NCBI RefSeq assembly: GCF_003086355.1
Contig: NZ_CP031733.1
Location: 930,001-994,000 of the forward strand
Origin: Streptococcus chenjunshii
GTDB lineage: Bacteria > Bacillota > Bacilli > Lactobacillales > Streptococcaceae
Direction of reading: 5' to 3'
DNA length: 64,000 nucleotides
In this document: one piece after another, positions 1 to 9,034 of the stretch
Layout of the letters: every line of letters starts with the position of its first letter
How positions within the stretch are numbered: position 1 is the stretch's first letter
Translations under genes and position numbers: made by a program
Notes under the pieces: generated by a model
Databases searched by the model: none
Seen by the model: only the letters and a program-made list of their open reading frames with translations
What the model was told of the DNA's origin: nothing

Positions 1-327
1 GAAATTTTGGAGGAAACACATTTGTTGGTGAAGCAGATGGACTTTAGAGGAATTGTTACCTTCCCAAATTTTACCCCAGGTCATGACTGGTATACTTATG
101 TTTTTAAAGTGACTGACTTTACGGGAGAACTGATTGCCGATGAAGAATCGCGTGAAGGCACATTGGAATGGGTGCCTTATGATCAGGTTTTGACTAAACC
201 GACTTGGGAGGGAGATTATGAGCTTTTTAAATGGATCTTAGACGATGTCCCCTTCTTTTCAGCCAAGTTCACTTATAATCACAAGCAAGAATTAATTGAC
301 CGGTCTGTTACGTTTTATGACAAATAA
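1..327 (+). CDS. NUDIX hydrolase, C-terminal part (gene cut by window edge)
   Basis: The frame is open from the first base and begins E-I-L-E-E-T-H-L, which is the second half of a NUDIX box (REUXEEXGU), so the start and the first glycine half of the box lie outside the window. The visible 108 residues match the tail of 8-oxo-dGTP diphosphatase (MutT/MutX-like) proteins, which hydrolyse nucleoside diphosphate derivatives and use Mg2+ held by the NUDIX glutamates. The substrate cannot be decided from the tail. A Leu codon (TTG) at position 7 is inside the NUDIX box and is not a start. A terminator-like hairpin follows. Confidence 0.8.
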   Translation, partial: EILEETHLLVKQMDFRGIVTFPNFTPGHDWYTYVFKVTDFTGELIADEESREGTLEWVPYDQVLTKPTWEGDYELFKWILDDVPFFSAKFTYNHKQELIDRSVTFYDK

Positions 328-363
328 CTTTTTGAGCTGCTGATTTCCTATGGTCAGTCGTAG

Positions 364-390
364 TTTTTAGCTGCTAAAAATAGTTTTTTT
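364..390 (+). terminator. Probable terminator after NUDIX gene
   Basis: A 7-bp inverted repeat TTTTTAG/CTAAAAA with a 3-nt loop is followed by TAG and seven Ts. It would end transcription from the NUDIX gene. Confidence 0.55.
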
Positions 391-411
391 AGCTAAGCCA
401 TCGTCTGCAGC

Positions 412-440
412 CTGTCCAAAGCTGGTAAAAATGTTATAAT
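412..440 (+). promoter_or_regulatory. Promoter for permease/TPR operon
   Basis: An extended -10 element TGTTATAAT lies at 432-440. A weak -35 (CTGTCC) sits 17 nt upstream. It is about 110 nt before the permease start. Confidence 0.55.
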
Positions 441-551
441 GTAGAGAAAACAAGGCAGCAGATTTTTTATTAAGCTGCCAAATTCTCCCGGTTTGCCTGT
501 CTTGCAGTTCAAAGACGGGAAACAATTACCCTCTTTTGCTAAGGAGTTTCA

Positions 552-1739
552 ATGAAGCATTCACAACCTAAAAAGTTTACAGACAGCTGGTTTTTTAAAT
601 GGTTTTTAAATAATCAGGCTGTTATTGTGACACTCATTACCCTGTTAGTCTTTCTGACTCTTTATGTCTTTACAAAGATTTCCTTCCTTTTTATTCCGGT
701 TTTATCCTTCGGCGCTATTTTACTGCTGCCTGTGGTTATCTCAACCCTTCTCTACTATCTAACCAAGCCGATGGTTGATTTTTTGGAGGCCAGAGGACTG
801 GGCCGGACGAGTTCAATTTTTATAGTGTTTGCCGCTATTGTAGCCCTCATCGCTTGGGGGATATCCGGGTTTCTTCCGACTGTCCGTGATCAGCTGCTGT
901 CTTTTGTAAAGAATTTACCCGACTATGTCGAAACGGTCAATAAAGAAGCCAATAAACTTTTGGAAAGTCCTTGGCTGCGCAGCTATCAGGGGGAGCTGGA
1001 GGAGATGCTGAGCAATATCAGCCGTAAGGCAATTGATTATGCTGAAAGTTTCTCAAGAAATGCTTTGAACTGGGCCAGCAATTTTGCCAGTACCATTGCC
1101 CGTGTAACGGTAGCCATTATCATCTCTCCTTTTATTCTCTTTTATTTCCTTAGAGACAGTAAGAAGATGAAAGAAGGGGTGCTGAAAGCTCTGCCGACGA
1201 AAGTGCGGCAGCCTATTTCCCGTGTTATGGGAGATATCAATAAACAGCTGTCAGGCTATGTACAGGGCCAGGTTACAGTGGCTGTTGTTGTCGGTCTTAT
1301 GTTTTCTGTGATGTTTAGTCTGGTTGGCCTGCGCTATCCAGTCACTTTTGGGATAATTGCCGGTTTTTTAAATATGATTCCTTACTTAGGAAGTTTTTTG
1401 GCTATGATTCCGGTTGTGATTATGGCAATGGTTCAAGGCCCTTTAATGCTGATTAAAGCACTGTTGGTTTTTGTCGTTGAGCAGACAATCGAAGGGCGAT
1501 TTGTCACGCCGCTGGTTATTGGCAGCAAATTAAACATTCATCCCATTACCATTATGTTTATTTTATTAACAGCAGGTTCAATGTTCGGTGTCTGGGGTGT
1601 TTTCCTAGGTATTCCAATTTATGCTTCCATCAAGGTAGTTGTCAAAGAAATTTTTGACTGGTACAAATCGGTCAGCGGCTTATATCCGGATGACATTAAT
1701 CCTATCAGCGAAGGAGACAGTGAAGAAGATGCTAAATAG
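552..1739 (+). CDS. AI-2E family (PerM-like) membrane permease
   Basis: 395-residue polytopic membrane protein of the AI-2E transporter/PerM family. Hydrophobic segments cluster near residues 20-90, around 180-200 and in the C-terminal third, with a long amphipathic region between about 110 and 175, as is normal for the family. Members are proposed to export small molecules or ions; the family name comes from TqsA/YdgG of E. coli, and the substrate here is unknown. The acidic tail ends in GDSEEDAK. It overlaps the next gene by 11 nt, so the two are probably translated together. The start ATG follows AAGGAG. Confidence 0.85.
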   Translation: MKHSQPKKFTDSWFFKWFLNNQAVIVTLITLLVFLTLYVFTKISFLFIPVLSFGAILLLPVVISTLLYYLTKPMVDFLEARGLGRTSSIFIVFAAIVALIAWGISGFLPTVRDQLLSFVKNLPDYVETVNKEANKLLESPWLRSYQGELEEMLSNISRKAIDYAESFSRNALNWASNFASTIARVTVAIIISPFILFYFLRDSKKMKEGVLKALPTKVRQPISRVMGDINKQLSGYVQGQVTVAVVVGLMFSVMFSLVGLRYPVTFGIIAGFLNMIPYLGSFLAMIPVVIMAMVQGPLMLIKALLVFVVEQTIEGRFVTPLVIGSKLNIHPITIMFILLTAGSMFGVWGVFLGIPIYASIKVVVKEIFDWYKSVSGLYPDDINPISEGDSEEDAK

Positions 1740-2958
1740 TGAAAAGGTGCTTGCTGCCATTGAACAGCAAAATTTGGCTCAAGCTGATCGATATTTACTA
1801 AAAGCGTTAAAAGAAGACAGCTCAGCCGTTTTGCTTGAGTTAGCCGAATATTTAGAGGGAATCGGTTTTTTGCCGCAAGCAAAGCAGATTTACCTGCAGA
1901 TTAAGGATGATTATCCTGAAAGCTATCTGAATCTGGCACAGATTGCTGCAGAAGACGGAGATACTGAAGAAGCTTTTTTATACTTAGACGCAGTCAAAAC
2001 TGACAGTGATTACTATGTAAATGCTCTTTTGGTAAAAGCTGACCTGTATGATATGGAAGGCCTGACAGAAGTGGCACGGGAAAAGCTGCTGGAAGCCAAT
2101 CGTTTAAGTCAGGAATCTTTGGTTATCTTCGCTTTAGCAGAAATTGAATTTAAATTGGGCAACTACCGGCAGGCTATTGACGAGTATGCTAAATTGGACA
2201 ACCGTGAGATTCTTGAATTGACCGGCCTCTCCACTTATCAGCGGATCGGTCGCTGTTATGCCAGTCTTGGTAAATTTGAAGGAGCCATTGAGTTTTTGGA
2301 AAAAGCACTTGAAATTGATTATGATGATCAGACAGCTTTTGAGTTGGCCTCTATCCTTTATGAAGAGGCTGATTACCAAAAAGCCAATCTTTATTTCAAG
2401 CAGCTGGACACAATGAATCCTGAGTTTGATGGCTACGAGTATCGTTACGCCCTTTCCCTTCATGGAGAGCATAAAACCGAGAAAGCGCTTATGCTTATCC
2501 AGCAGGGCTTGTCTAAAAACGCGTTTGACGAACAGCTCTTACTGGCAGCTTCTCAGTTTTCTTATGAGTTACATGACCGCAAACAGGCGGAAAATTATCT
2601 GTTAAAGGCGCAGGAAGTTGCAGAGGATCAGGAAGAGGTTTTACTGCGCCTGACTAATCTTTACCTTGAAGAAGAACGCTTTTCAGAAATCATTGCTCTT
2701 GCACAGCAGGATATTGCCAATGTTTTGACCCGATGGAACATTGCTAAAGCTTACCAAGCCTTGGAACAGTTAGATAAAGCCTTGCCGTTTTATGAGGACT
2801 TAGCCGCAGATTTGAGTGATAATCCTGAATTTTTGCAGGATTATATTTATCTTTTGCAGGAGTGCGGCGACCGCAAACGGGCAGTTTATTATGCTGAGCA
2901 GTATCTGAAGTTGGTTCCGGATGATGTCAATATGGCTGATTTCCTGAATGAGGAGTAG
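1729..2958 (+). CDS. Tetratricopeptide repeat (TPR) protein
   Basis: 409-residue soluble protein made almost wholly of TPR-like helical pairs (for example segments with A-x-x-x-Y/L at residues about 70-300). It has no signal peptide. The start chosen is ATG 1729, preceded by AAGGAG, because this is the conserved N-terminus (MLNSEKVLAAIEQ); the frame is open further upstream but only inside the permease gene. TPR proteins act as scaffolds for protein contacts. Coupling to the PerM-like gene by an 11-nt overlap suggests a shared complex or at least co-expression. Specific partner unknown. Confidence 0.85.
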   Translation: MLNSEKVLAAIEQQNLAQADRYLLKALKEDSSAVLLELAEYLEGIGFLPQAKQIYLQIKDDYPESYLNLAQIAAEDGDTEEAFLYLDAVKTDSDYYVNALLVKADLYDMEGLTEVAREKLLEANRLSQESLVIFALAEIEFKLGNYRQAIDEYAKLDNREILELTGLSTYQRIGRCYASLGKFEGAIEFLEKALEIDYDDQTAFELASILYEEADYQKANLYFKQLDTMNPEFDGYEYRYALSLHGEHKTEKALMLIQQGLSKNAFDEQLLLAASQFSYELHDRKQAENYLLKAQEVAEDQEEVLLRLTNLYLEEERFSEIIALAQQDIANVLTRWNIAKAYQALEQLDKALPFYEDLAADLSDNPEFLQDYIYLLQECGDRKRAVYYAEQYLKLVPDDVNMADFLNEE

Positions 2959-3036
2959 CTCTAAGCTCTATTAGTCTATCAAACAGGAAGTGTGGGCAGG
3001 TTTTCAGAACCGTTTTTAACTTCCGCTGCTAAATTG

Positions 3037-3045
3037 TGGTATAAT
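3037..3045 (+). promoter_or_regulatory. Extended -10 promoter for alsS
   Basis: TGGTATAAT, about 30 nt before the chosen alsS start. No good -35 element is visible, as is common with TGn-extended -10 promoters in streptococci. Confidence 0.6.
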
Positions 3046-3075
3046 TGGCTTAGTCCTATGAAGAAGGGAAAGAGA

Positions 3076-4752
3076 ATGTCAGAAGAAAAAAGAGATTACG
3101 GGGCTGATCTTATTGTAGACAGCCTTATTAATCATGATGTCAGCTATGTCTTTGGAATTCCGGGTGCTAAGATTGACCGTGTCTTTGATACTCTTAAGGA
3201 TAAAGGCCCTGAACTGGTTGTTGCCCGACATGAACAAAATGCGGTTTTTATGGCACAGGGCGTTGGGCGTATTACAGGTGAACCGGGGCTGGTTCTGGTT
3301 ACCAGCGGTCCCGGAATTGCTAATTTAGCTACCGGTCTTGTCACAGCGACCGATGAAGGTGATCCGGTTCTTGCTATCGGCGGTCAGGTGAAGCGCGGTG
3401 ATCTGCTTAAACGAGCGCACCAGTCTATGAATAATGTTGCTATGCTTGCGCCAATTACAAAATATGCAGCTGAAGTTCATGATGCAGATACCCTGTCAGA
3501 AACCATTGCCAATGCTTACCGTTTGGCAAAGGAGGGTAAGCCTGGTGCCAGTTTTATTTCTATACCTCAGGATGTTACGGACAGCCAAGTTTCTGTAAAA
3601 GCGATTAAACCTCTGACGGATCCCCAGCTGGGGTCTGCCTCCGTTGCCGATATTAATTATCTGGCTCAGGCCATCCGTAACTCTGTTTTACCTGTTCTGC
3701 TGCTGGGTAATGGTGCTTCAGCAGCTGATGTGACAGCAGCTATCCGACGTTTGCTGACAGTTGTCAAGCTGCCGGTTGTCGAAACTTTTCAAGGGGCAGG
3801 CATTGTCTCACGTGAATTGGAAGAGGAAACTTTTTTTGGCCGAGTCGGACTTTTTCGCAACCAACCCGGTGATATGCTGCTGAAGAAAGCTGATCTCGTC
3901 ATTGCTATCGGTTACGATCCGATAGAGTATGAAGCGCGGAACTGGAATGCAGAAATTTCAGCCCGAATCATTGTTATTGATGTTGAACAGGCTGAAATTG
4001 ACACTTACTTCCAGCCGGAACGTGAGCTGATCGGCAGTATTGAAGACACACTGGACTTGCTTCTTCCGGCTGTTGCTGGTTATCAGCTGCCTGAAGGGTC
4101 CTTGGCCTACCTAAAAGGGCTGCGGGACAATGTGGTTGATGATGTCAAATTTAACCGCCGTTCCCAAGCCGGTCTGGTTCATCCTCTTGACTTGATCGAT
4201 GTGCTGCAAACCAATACAAATGATAGCATGACTGTAACGGTTGATGTCGGCAGCCATTATATCTGGATGGCCCGTTATTTTAAGTCTTATGAATCGCGCC
4301 ATCTCCTGTTTTCTAATGGCATGCAGACCCTAGGAGTTGCTCTTCCATGGGCTATAGCGGCAGCTCTGGTTCGTCCCGGCACTCAAGTCATTTCGGTATC
4401 CGGTGACGGCGGCTTTCTCTTTTCGGCACAGGAGCTGGAAACTGCCGTCCGTCTGCAGCTGCCAATCATACATATTATCTGGAATGACGGACATTATAAT
4501 ATGGTTGAATTTCAAGAGGAAATGAAATACGGCCGCTCATCGGGTGTTGATTTTGGACCGGTGGACTTTGTCAAATATGCAGAGAGCTTCGGTGCCAAAG
4601 GCTACCGTGCCAGCAGCAAAGAAGAGTTTGAAAAAGTCTTTAAACAGGCACTTAATGAGACAAAAAACGGTCCGGTTTTGATTGATGTTCCGATTGACTA
4701 CAAAGACAATATCAAACTGGGCGAAACCATTCTGCCCGATGAATTTTATTAA
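3076..4752 (+). CDS. alsS: Catabolic acetolactate synthase
   Basis: Condenses two pyruvates to alpha-acetolactate plus CO2 using thiamine diphosphate (TPP), the first step to acetoin. The 558 residues match the usual AlsS length. The TPP-activating glutamate is in [12 protein letters not shown] (about residue 50). The C-terminal pyrophosphate-binding motif runs GDGG...N with the Asn in [11 protein letters not shown]. There is no FAD-loop pattern typical of the anabolic IlvB enzymes, so I favour the catabolic form. ATG 3076 has an AAGGG sequence upstream; ATG 3058 is a possible alternative. aldC follows about 100 nt later, giving a complete acetoin route used in pyruvate overflow and acid resistance. 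Confidence 0.93.
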   Translation: MSEEKRDYGADLIVDSLINHDVSYVFGIPGAKIDRVFDTLKDKGPELVVARHEQNAVFMAQGVGRITGEPGLVLVTSGPGIANLATGLVTATDEGDPVLAIGGQVKRGDLLKRAHQSMNNVAMLAPITKYAAEVHDADTLSETIANAYRLAKEGKPGASFISIPQDVTDSQVSVKAIKPLTDPQLGSASVADINYLAQAIRNSVLPVLLLGNGASAADVTAAIRRLLTVVKLPVVETFQGAGIVSRELEEETFFGRVGLFRNQPGDMLLKKADLVIAIGYDPIEYEARNWNAEISARIIVIDVEQAEIDTYFQPERELIGSIEDTLDLLLPAVAGYQLPEGSLAYLKGLRDNVVDDVKFNRRSQAGLVHPLDLIDVLQTNTNDSMTVTVDVGSHYIWMARYFKSYESRHLLFSNGMQTLGVALPWAIAAALVRPGTQVISVSGDGGFLFSAQELETAVRLQLPIIHIIWNDGHYNMVEFQEEMKYGRSSGVDFGPVDFVKYAESFGAKGYRASSKEEFEKVFKQALNETKNGPVLIDVPIDYKDNIKLGETILPDEFY

Positions 4753-4794
4753 CTGTACTGAAGCAGGGTCAAGCCGCCTGCGTGCCACAGACCG

Positions 4795-4845
4795 ATTAAG
4801 CAAAACGCTTTGCTGTTTTTCTTAACGGCCTTTGTATCTTTGCTG
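4795..4845 (+). repeat. Partial copy of modular intergenic repeat before aldC
   Basis: Contains the right-hand module of the repeat seen at 7781, 7898 and 18591: ACGGCCTTTGTATCTT, ending 15-20 nt before the aldC start. The left half is short: AAACGCTTTGC followed by TGTTTTTCTTA. It lies between alsS and aldC. Confidence 0.6.
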
Positions 4846-4858
4846 GGTAAGGAGAGTT

Positions 4859-5578
4859 ATGGCTGAAGCGATAAAATTATTTCAATACAATACCTTAGGA
4901 GCCTTAATGGCTGGTTTATACGGTGGCACTTTGACTATTGGAGAGCTGCTGGAGCATGGAGATTTGGGAATCGGCACCTTAGATTCAATTGACGGGGAGC
5001 TGATCGTTCTTGACGGTAAGGCCTATCAGGCCAAAGGCTCCGATGGGCAGCCTAAAGTTGTCGAGCTGTCCGACGATGTTACTGTGCCTTATGCAGCAGT
5101 GGTTCCGCATCAGGCAGAAGTTATTTTTCGTCAGCGATTTGCCATGTCTGCCGAAGAGCTTGGAAAGCGGATTGAATCCTATTATGATGGGGTTAATCTT
5201 TTTCGCTCCATAAAAATCAAAGGTCATTTTGACAAGATGCATGTCCGAATGATTCCAAAATCAGCGCCTGACACTAAATTTGCCGAGGTTGCTACCCACC
5301 AGCCTGAATACACACGGGAGAATCTCTCAGGAACCATTGTGGGGTTTTGGACACCGGAAATGTTCCATGGCGTCAGCGTTGCTGGCTATCATCTGCACTT
5401 CATTTCAGATGATCACACTTTTGGCGGCCATGTGATAGATTTTGTGATTGCTGAAGGAACGGTTGAAGTAGGGGCGGTTGATCAGCTGGATCAGCGTTTC
5501 CCTGTTCAAGACCGTAAATATTTGTTTGCCAAGCTTAATATGGATGAACTAAAAGAAGATATTAATAAGTCAGAGTAG
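4859..5578 (+). CDS. aldC: Alpha-acetolactate decarboxylase
   Basis: Decarboxylates alpha-acetolactate to acetoin (BudA/AldC family). At 239 residues it is the standard length. The metal-binding histidines are visible in YHLHFISDDHTFGGH (about residues 177-191), with the catalytic Glu expected in the N-terminal half. ATG 4859 was chosen because AAGGAG lies just before it and the N-terminus (MAEAIKLFQYNTLGALMAG) is the conserved one; upstream in-frame codons belong to the intergenic repeat. It works directly after alsS. Also called aldB/budA in some species. Confidence 0.93.
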   Translation: MAEAIKLFQYNTLGALMAGLYGGTLTIGELLEHGDLGIGTLDSIDGELIVLDGKAYQAKGSDGQPKVVELSDDVTVPYAAVVPHQAEVIFRQRFAMSAEELGKRIESYYDGVNLFRSIKIKGHFDKMHVRMIPKSAPDTKFAEVATHQPEYTRENLSGTIVGFWTPEMFHGVSVAGYHLHFISDDHTFGGHVIDFVIAEGTVEVGAVDQLDQRFPVQDRKYLFAKLNMDELKEDINKSE

Positions 5579-5610
5579 CATAATCTTATTTATAGTATGC
5601 TGCGGCAGTT

Positions 5611-5657
5611 AAAAGATTGGCTCAGCTCCCTAAAAAAGAGAGCTGAGCCAGTCTTTT
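5611..5657. terminator. Bidirectional terminator between aldC and rqcH
   Basis: AAAAGATTGGCTCAGCTC pairs with GAGCTGAGCCAGTCTTTT across a short A-rich loop. Both arms carry A/T tracts, so it can serve the convergent genes on both sides. Confidence 0.85.
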
Positions 5658-5663
5658 GCTGTT

Positions 5664-7316
5664 TTAACTGAGCCGCATTTTGGCGATTTTTTCCTGATCA
5701 GGTGTGACCCGCAGTGTTTTCTGTCCCGTATAGGTGACAAAACCTGGCCGGCTGCCGGCCGGCTTCTTGAGTTTCTTGGCTTCAATCATATCGACCTGAA
5801 CCAGGTTGGACAGTCTGGCTTTGGAAAAATAAGCTGCCAGTTCCGCTGCATCGGTTTTAACCTGGTCGCTGGGCTGCAGATTGTCTTTTATTAAAACATG
5901 GCTTCCCGGAATATCTTTGGCATGAAACCACAGCTCCCCTTTCTTAGCTGTTTTAAAGGTTAACTCGTCATTTTGCAGGTTATTGCGGCCGACCATAATG
6001 ATTGTTTGGCCGTCAGAAGCTAGGTACTGTTCAGGCTTTTTTCGCTTCTGCTGCTTAGCACTCCGCCGCTTTTTGATAAAACCGGTTTGAGCTAATTCCG
6101 CTTCGATATCGGCTATGTCTGTGACAGAAGCTTGACTGAGAGCTGTCTCAACACTTTCCAAATAAGCAATAGTGTCCTGAGTTTCCTGGATAATTCCTTT
6201 TAAATGTTTGACCGCTTCCTTTAATTTTTGATACCTTTTAAAATAGCGCTGGGCATTTTGGCTGGGGGAGAGGGCTTTATCCAAAGCAATCCTGATTTTT
6301 TCATTGGTATAGTAATTATCCAGCACAACAGTATCCTGATTGTTCGGAATCTGACTGAGATAAGTTGTCAGCAATTCCCCTTTTTGCCGGTAGCTTTCTG
6401 CGTCTTTAGTAGCAGCCAATTCTTCTCTTTGTTTTATCAGTTTTTTCTTATTCTTCTCTTTTTCAGTCTGTACGCGGTGAATAAGCCGGCCAGCCAGTTG
6501 GGCAACCCGATCTTGCTCCGCCTTTTCCTGATAAAAATAATCTAAAAGTTCTCCAAGGCTGGAGAAAGTCTGCGCTGAATCAGCAAACAGAACGGCAGAA
6601 AAAGATTTTTCAGTCAGATTTGGGACTAAAGGACGCTGGAAGAAAGCATGAAATTGTTTCAGTTTGTTGCCGGTCAGACTTTGGGAGAGGTCGGCAGCTG
6701 TATCCCGCCCCAGACCTTGAAACTGTTTTTGTAAATTTTTAGCAGTCAGTTCCTGTGTCTGCAGAATTTCAAACAGTTTTTCATCAGAAACCGTAAATGG
6801 ATTGAGCTGACTGTTTTTTGGCGGTGACAAATAGGCTGATCCAGGCAAGATTGTCCGGTAGCTGTTTTGGGAGAAACCGACATGTTTGATAGACTCAATG
6901 ATTTTATTCTTGCTTTTATCGATCAGGATAATGTTGCTGTGTTTCCCCATGATTTCAGCAATGAGTATTATCCTGCTGGTATCGCCGATCTCATTTTTAT
7001 GAGAGACCGTTATTTCCAGTATGCGGTCATTGTCAATCTGATCAATGCGCTCAATAACAGCTCCCTGCAAATATTTTCGCATAATCATAGTATAGGTATT
7101 TGGGGTCTGCGGGTTTTGAAAATCAGTTTTTGTGAGCTGAATGCGGCCAAAAACGGGATGAGCAGACAGGAGCAATTTATGATTTTGGCGATTGTTGCGG
7201 ATTGTCAGGACAAGCTCACGGTCAAAAGGCTGATTTACCTTCTGAATACGGCCGCTGAGGAGCTGTTCCTGCAATTCTTTTGTAAGATGATGTAAAAAAA
7301 AGCCGTCAAAAGACAT
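5664..7316 (-). CDS. rqcH: Rqc2-homologue RqcH (NFACT protein, fibronectin-binding PavA/Fbp family)
   Basis: 550-residue NFACT protein. The NFACT-N domain opens with MSFDGFFLHHLTKEL, a central coiled coil (about 270-400) follows, and the NFACT-R (DUF814) region holds LWFHAKDIPGSHVLIK near 450. In B. subtilis RqcH binds stalled 50S-peptidyl-tRNA and recruits tRNA-Ala to add C-terminal alanine tails that mark the peptide for degradation. In streptococci the same protein is known as PavA/FbpA, a fibronectin-binding adhesion factor without a secretion signal; none is visible here either. It is monocistronic and convergent with aldC. Confidence 0.92.
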   Translation of the reverse strand: MSFDGFFLHHLTKELQEQLLSGRIQKVNQPFDRELVLTIRNNRQNHKLLLSAHPVFGRIQLTKTDFQNPQTPNTYTMIMRKYLQGAVIERIDQIDNDRILEITVSHKNEIGDTSRIILIAEIMGKHSNIILIDKSKNKIIESIKHVGFSQNSYRTILPGSAYLSPPKNSQLNPFTVSDEKLFEILQTQELTAKNLQKQFQGLGRDTAADLSQSLTGNKLKQFHAFFQRPLVPNLTEKSFSAVLFADSAQTFSSLGELLDYFYQEKAEQDRVAQLAGRLIHRVQTEKEKNKKKLIKQREELAATKDAESYRQKGELLTTYLSQIPNNQDTVVLDNYYTNEKIRIALDKALSPSQNAQRYFKRYQKLKEAVKHLKGIIQETQDTIAYLESVETALSQASVTDIADIEAELAQTGFIKKRRSAKQQKRKKPEQYLASDGQTIIMVGRNNLQNDELTFKTAKKGELWFHAKDIPGSHVLIKDNLQPSDQVKTDAAELAAYFSKARLSNLVQVDMIEAKKLKKPAGSRPGFVTYTGQKTLRVTPDQEKIAKMRLS

Positions 7317-7444
7317 AATGAAACTACCAAGAGTATGGCGGCAGATACATGAACGTCTGCCTGACCTGATTTGTAAAAAGCCTGATAGTAAAGACTTTCT
7401 AAATCAGGTTTAACCACCTTTCCTCTCTAAAATTAGCTGGTCTT

Positions 7445-7453
7445 ATTATACCA
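7445..7453 (-). promoter_or_regulatory. Extended -10 promoter for rqcH
   Basis: On the minus strand the sequence reads TGGTATAAT, about 130 nt before the rqcH start. No clear -35. Confidence 0.55.
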
Positions 7454-7522
7454 TAAGCCCCGACAAAATACTTTTTTTCCTGTCTTTTTAAGCGCAAGTT
7501 TTAGAAACATTTGAAAAACCGC

Positions 7523-7550
7523 TTGCAATTTTCAGAATTTAGGATATAAT
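7523..7550 (+). promoter_or_regulatory. Promoter for trp leader and trpXYZ
   Basis: TTGCAA, 16-nt spacer, TATAAT. The start of transcription would fall about 25 nt before the leader peptide ATG. Confidence 0.75.
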
Positions 7551-7582
7551 AATAAAAAAAGGCGGAAAGGAAGACTAAGTCA

Positions 7583-7627
7583 ATGGATACTCAAACTTTA
7601 ACTGCTTGGCAAAGCTGGCATAGATAA
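7583..7627 (+). CDS. Trp-containing leader peptide
   Basis: A 14-codon reading frame, MDTQTLTAWQSWHR then TAA, preceded by GGAAAGGAAG as ribosome-binding site. It has Trp at codons 9 and 12, a strong enrichment for the rarest residue in a 14-residue peptide, and lies directly upstream of a tryptophan-type ABC transporter. This is what a ribosome-sensing attenuator or leader peptide looks like: low charged tRNA-Trp would stall the ribosome at 7607-7618. Regulation is inferred; the reading frame and its position are seen directly. Confidence 0.75.
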   Translation: MDTQTLTAWQSWHR

Positions 7628-7690
7628 AGTTGTATTTATGTAGCGGCATAGATACGGCTTTTAGAATACTTTTCTAAACGGTATCTATGC
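7617..7690 (+). promoter_or_regulatory. Leader RNA structure with duplicated arm upstream of trpX
   Basis: GGCATAGATA occurs twice: at 7617-7626, starting inside the second Trp codon of the leader peptide, and at 7645-7654. The right arm GTATCTATGC (7681-7690) can pair with either. The proximal pairing (7646-7655 with 7681-7690) is a perfect 10-bp stem that also holds an inner 7-bp stem TTTAGAA/TTCTAAA. Two mutually exclusive pairings around Trp codons suggest a translation-sensitive switch. The stem is not followed by a T run, so it is not itself a simple terminator. Confidence 0.5.
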
Positions 7691-7780
7691 GCTTGAGTCT
7701 TGGTCTGATCATAACAGCGCGTAGTAAGATTATCTTGCTGGGCGTTTTTATTTTTGGTAAAGACTGGCTTTTGCAAAAAA

Positions 7781-7891
7781 TGAACACGGGCTAAGCGCTT
7801 TGCAAAAAAGACAGCCCTCCCTTGAGTCTTTAGTGACTCGACGGTCAGGCTCTTATTTTTGCTGTGAGCTTGAACGCCCTTTGTATCTTGT
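7781..7891 (+). repeat. Modular intergenic repeat, copy 1 (BOX-like)
   Basis: Left module TGAACACGGGCTAAGCGCTT, then an A-rich stretch, then a hairpin module with GAGTC/GACTC arms and CGGTCAGGCTC, then TTATTTTT, and a right module CCCTTTGTATCTTG. The hairpin module is nearly identical to the one at 18683-18718. Its AGCC...GGCT outer pairing followed by TTATTTTT could act as a terminator or attenuator in the trp leader. Confidence 0.65.
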
Positions 7892-7897
7892 TGGAAC

Positions 7898-8003
7898 TGA
7901 ACACGGCCTAAAATCCTAGTGAAAAAGATGGCTGTCATCGTGATGCAAGCATCACTTGCCATCCCCTATTTTCATACGGATTTTATACGGCCTTTGTATC
8001 TTG
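7898..8003 (+). repeat. Modular intergenic repeat, copy 2 (BOX-like)
   Basis: Starts TGAACACGGCCTAAA, has AAAAAGA, a different internal hairpin (GTGATGC/GCATCAC, perfect), CTATTTTC, and ends ACGGCCTTTGTATCTTG, 15 nt before the trpX start. It lies in tandem with copy 1. The shared ends and exchangeable middle hairpins give it the same modular layout as pneumococcal BOX elements, though the sequence is different. Confidence 0.65.
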
Positions 8004-8017
8004 TGTGAGGGAGTTGT

Positions 8018-9022
8018 ATGAAAAATAAAGGTTTAATGGTTACTCTTGCTGTTCTGCTTGTTTTGGTGGCGGGGGCGCTTGTTTATAAGAATGTGACTGA
8101 TCAAGCGGGAACAAATAGTAAAAAGACAGTCAAGGTCGGCATTCTGCAGTATGTTACCCACGATGCTCTCGATGAAATTCATCAGGGAATCATTGATGGG
8201 CTGGAAGAAGCAGGATATTCCGGTGACAATATCGAGATTACGGATATGAATGCGGAAGGCGACCAAAGCAAGATTCAGACCATGAGTAAACAGCTAGTCA
8301 ATGGTAAGAATGATGTGCTGGTCGGTATTGCGACACCAGCAGCACAGGGTCTGGCTTCTGCTACCAAGGAGATTCCGGTTGTTATGGGTGCTATCTCTGA
8401 TCCTGTCGGTGCAAAACTGGTTGCGAATATGGACAAACCTGAGGCTAATGTGACCGGTGTTTCTAATCAGGTTCCAATCAAACAGACAGTAGAGCTGATT
8501 ACAGATATCACACCTGATGCCAAAACAGTCGGTGTACTTTATGCCAGCAGCGAGGATAACTCGGCTTCACAGGTCAAGGAATTTAAGAAAGAAGCAGAAG
8601 CGGCTGGTCTAACTGTTGCTGAATATGCAGTGCCTTCAACTAATGAAATATCGACAACCATGTCTGTTATGAACGGAAAAGTGGATGCTGTCTTTGTGCC
8701 GCAGGACAATACAATCGCCAGTGCCTTTACGACAGTTGTTTCTGCAGCTAATGCCGCTAAAATTCCAGTCTACTCTAGTGTGGATACAATGGTCGAACAG
8801 GGCAGTATTGCCTCAGTAGCACAAAGCCAGTATGATTTGGGAGTTGAGACAGCCAAAATTGTGGTGAAACTCTTAGCCGGAAAAGATGTCGAAGAGGTCC
8901 CTGTCAAAATCGTTGACAGCGGCACACCGATAATTAACCTGCAGGCTGCAAAAACACTGGATATTACTGTTCCTGACAGTGTTCTTTCTGAGGCAGACAC
9001 TGTTATTGCTGCTAATGATTAA
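8018..9022 (+). CDS. trpX: Tryptophan-type ABC transporter substrate-binding protein
   Basis: 334 residues. An N-terminal hydrophobic segment (about residues 5-23) has no lipobox cysteine, so it is a membrane anchor or uncleaved signal. The rest is the two-lobed periplasmic-binding fold of the TrpX/YtfQ-like family (pfam ABC_sub_bind), with VGILQYVTHDALDEIHQGI at the start of the first lobe. In streptococci this family forms TrpXYZ with the two genes that follow, and the Trp leader peptide upstream supports tryptophan as the ligand. The ATG has GAGGGAG upstream. A 10-bp hairpin separates it from trpY. Confidence 0.85.
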   Translation: MKNKGLMVTLAVLLVLVAGALVYKNVTDQAGTNSKKTVKVGILQYVTHDALDEIHQGIIDGLEEAGYSGDNIEITDMNAEGDQSKIQTMSKQLVNGKNDVLVGIATPAAQGLASATKEIPVVMGAISDPVGAKLVANMDKPEANVTGVSNQVPIKQTVELITDITPDAKTVGVLYASSEDNSASQVKEFKKEAEAAGLTVAEYAVPSTNEISTTMSVMNGKVDAVFVPQDNTIASAFTTVVSAANAAKIPVYSSVDTMVEQGSIASVAQSQYDLGVETAKIVVKLLAGKDVEEVPVKIVDSGTPIINLQAAKTLDITVPDSVLSEADTVIAAND

Positions 9023-9034
9023 CCATCTCATCCT

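Noticed and set aside
7636..7962. 108-codon minus-strand frame in the trp leader region.
   Set aside because: It lies across the hairpin repeats and the leader RNA; the composition reflects inverted repeats and there is no ribosome-binding site.
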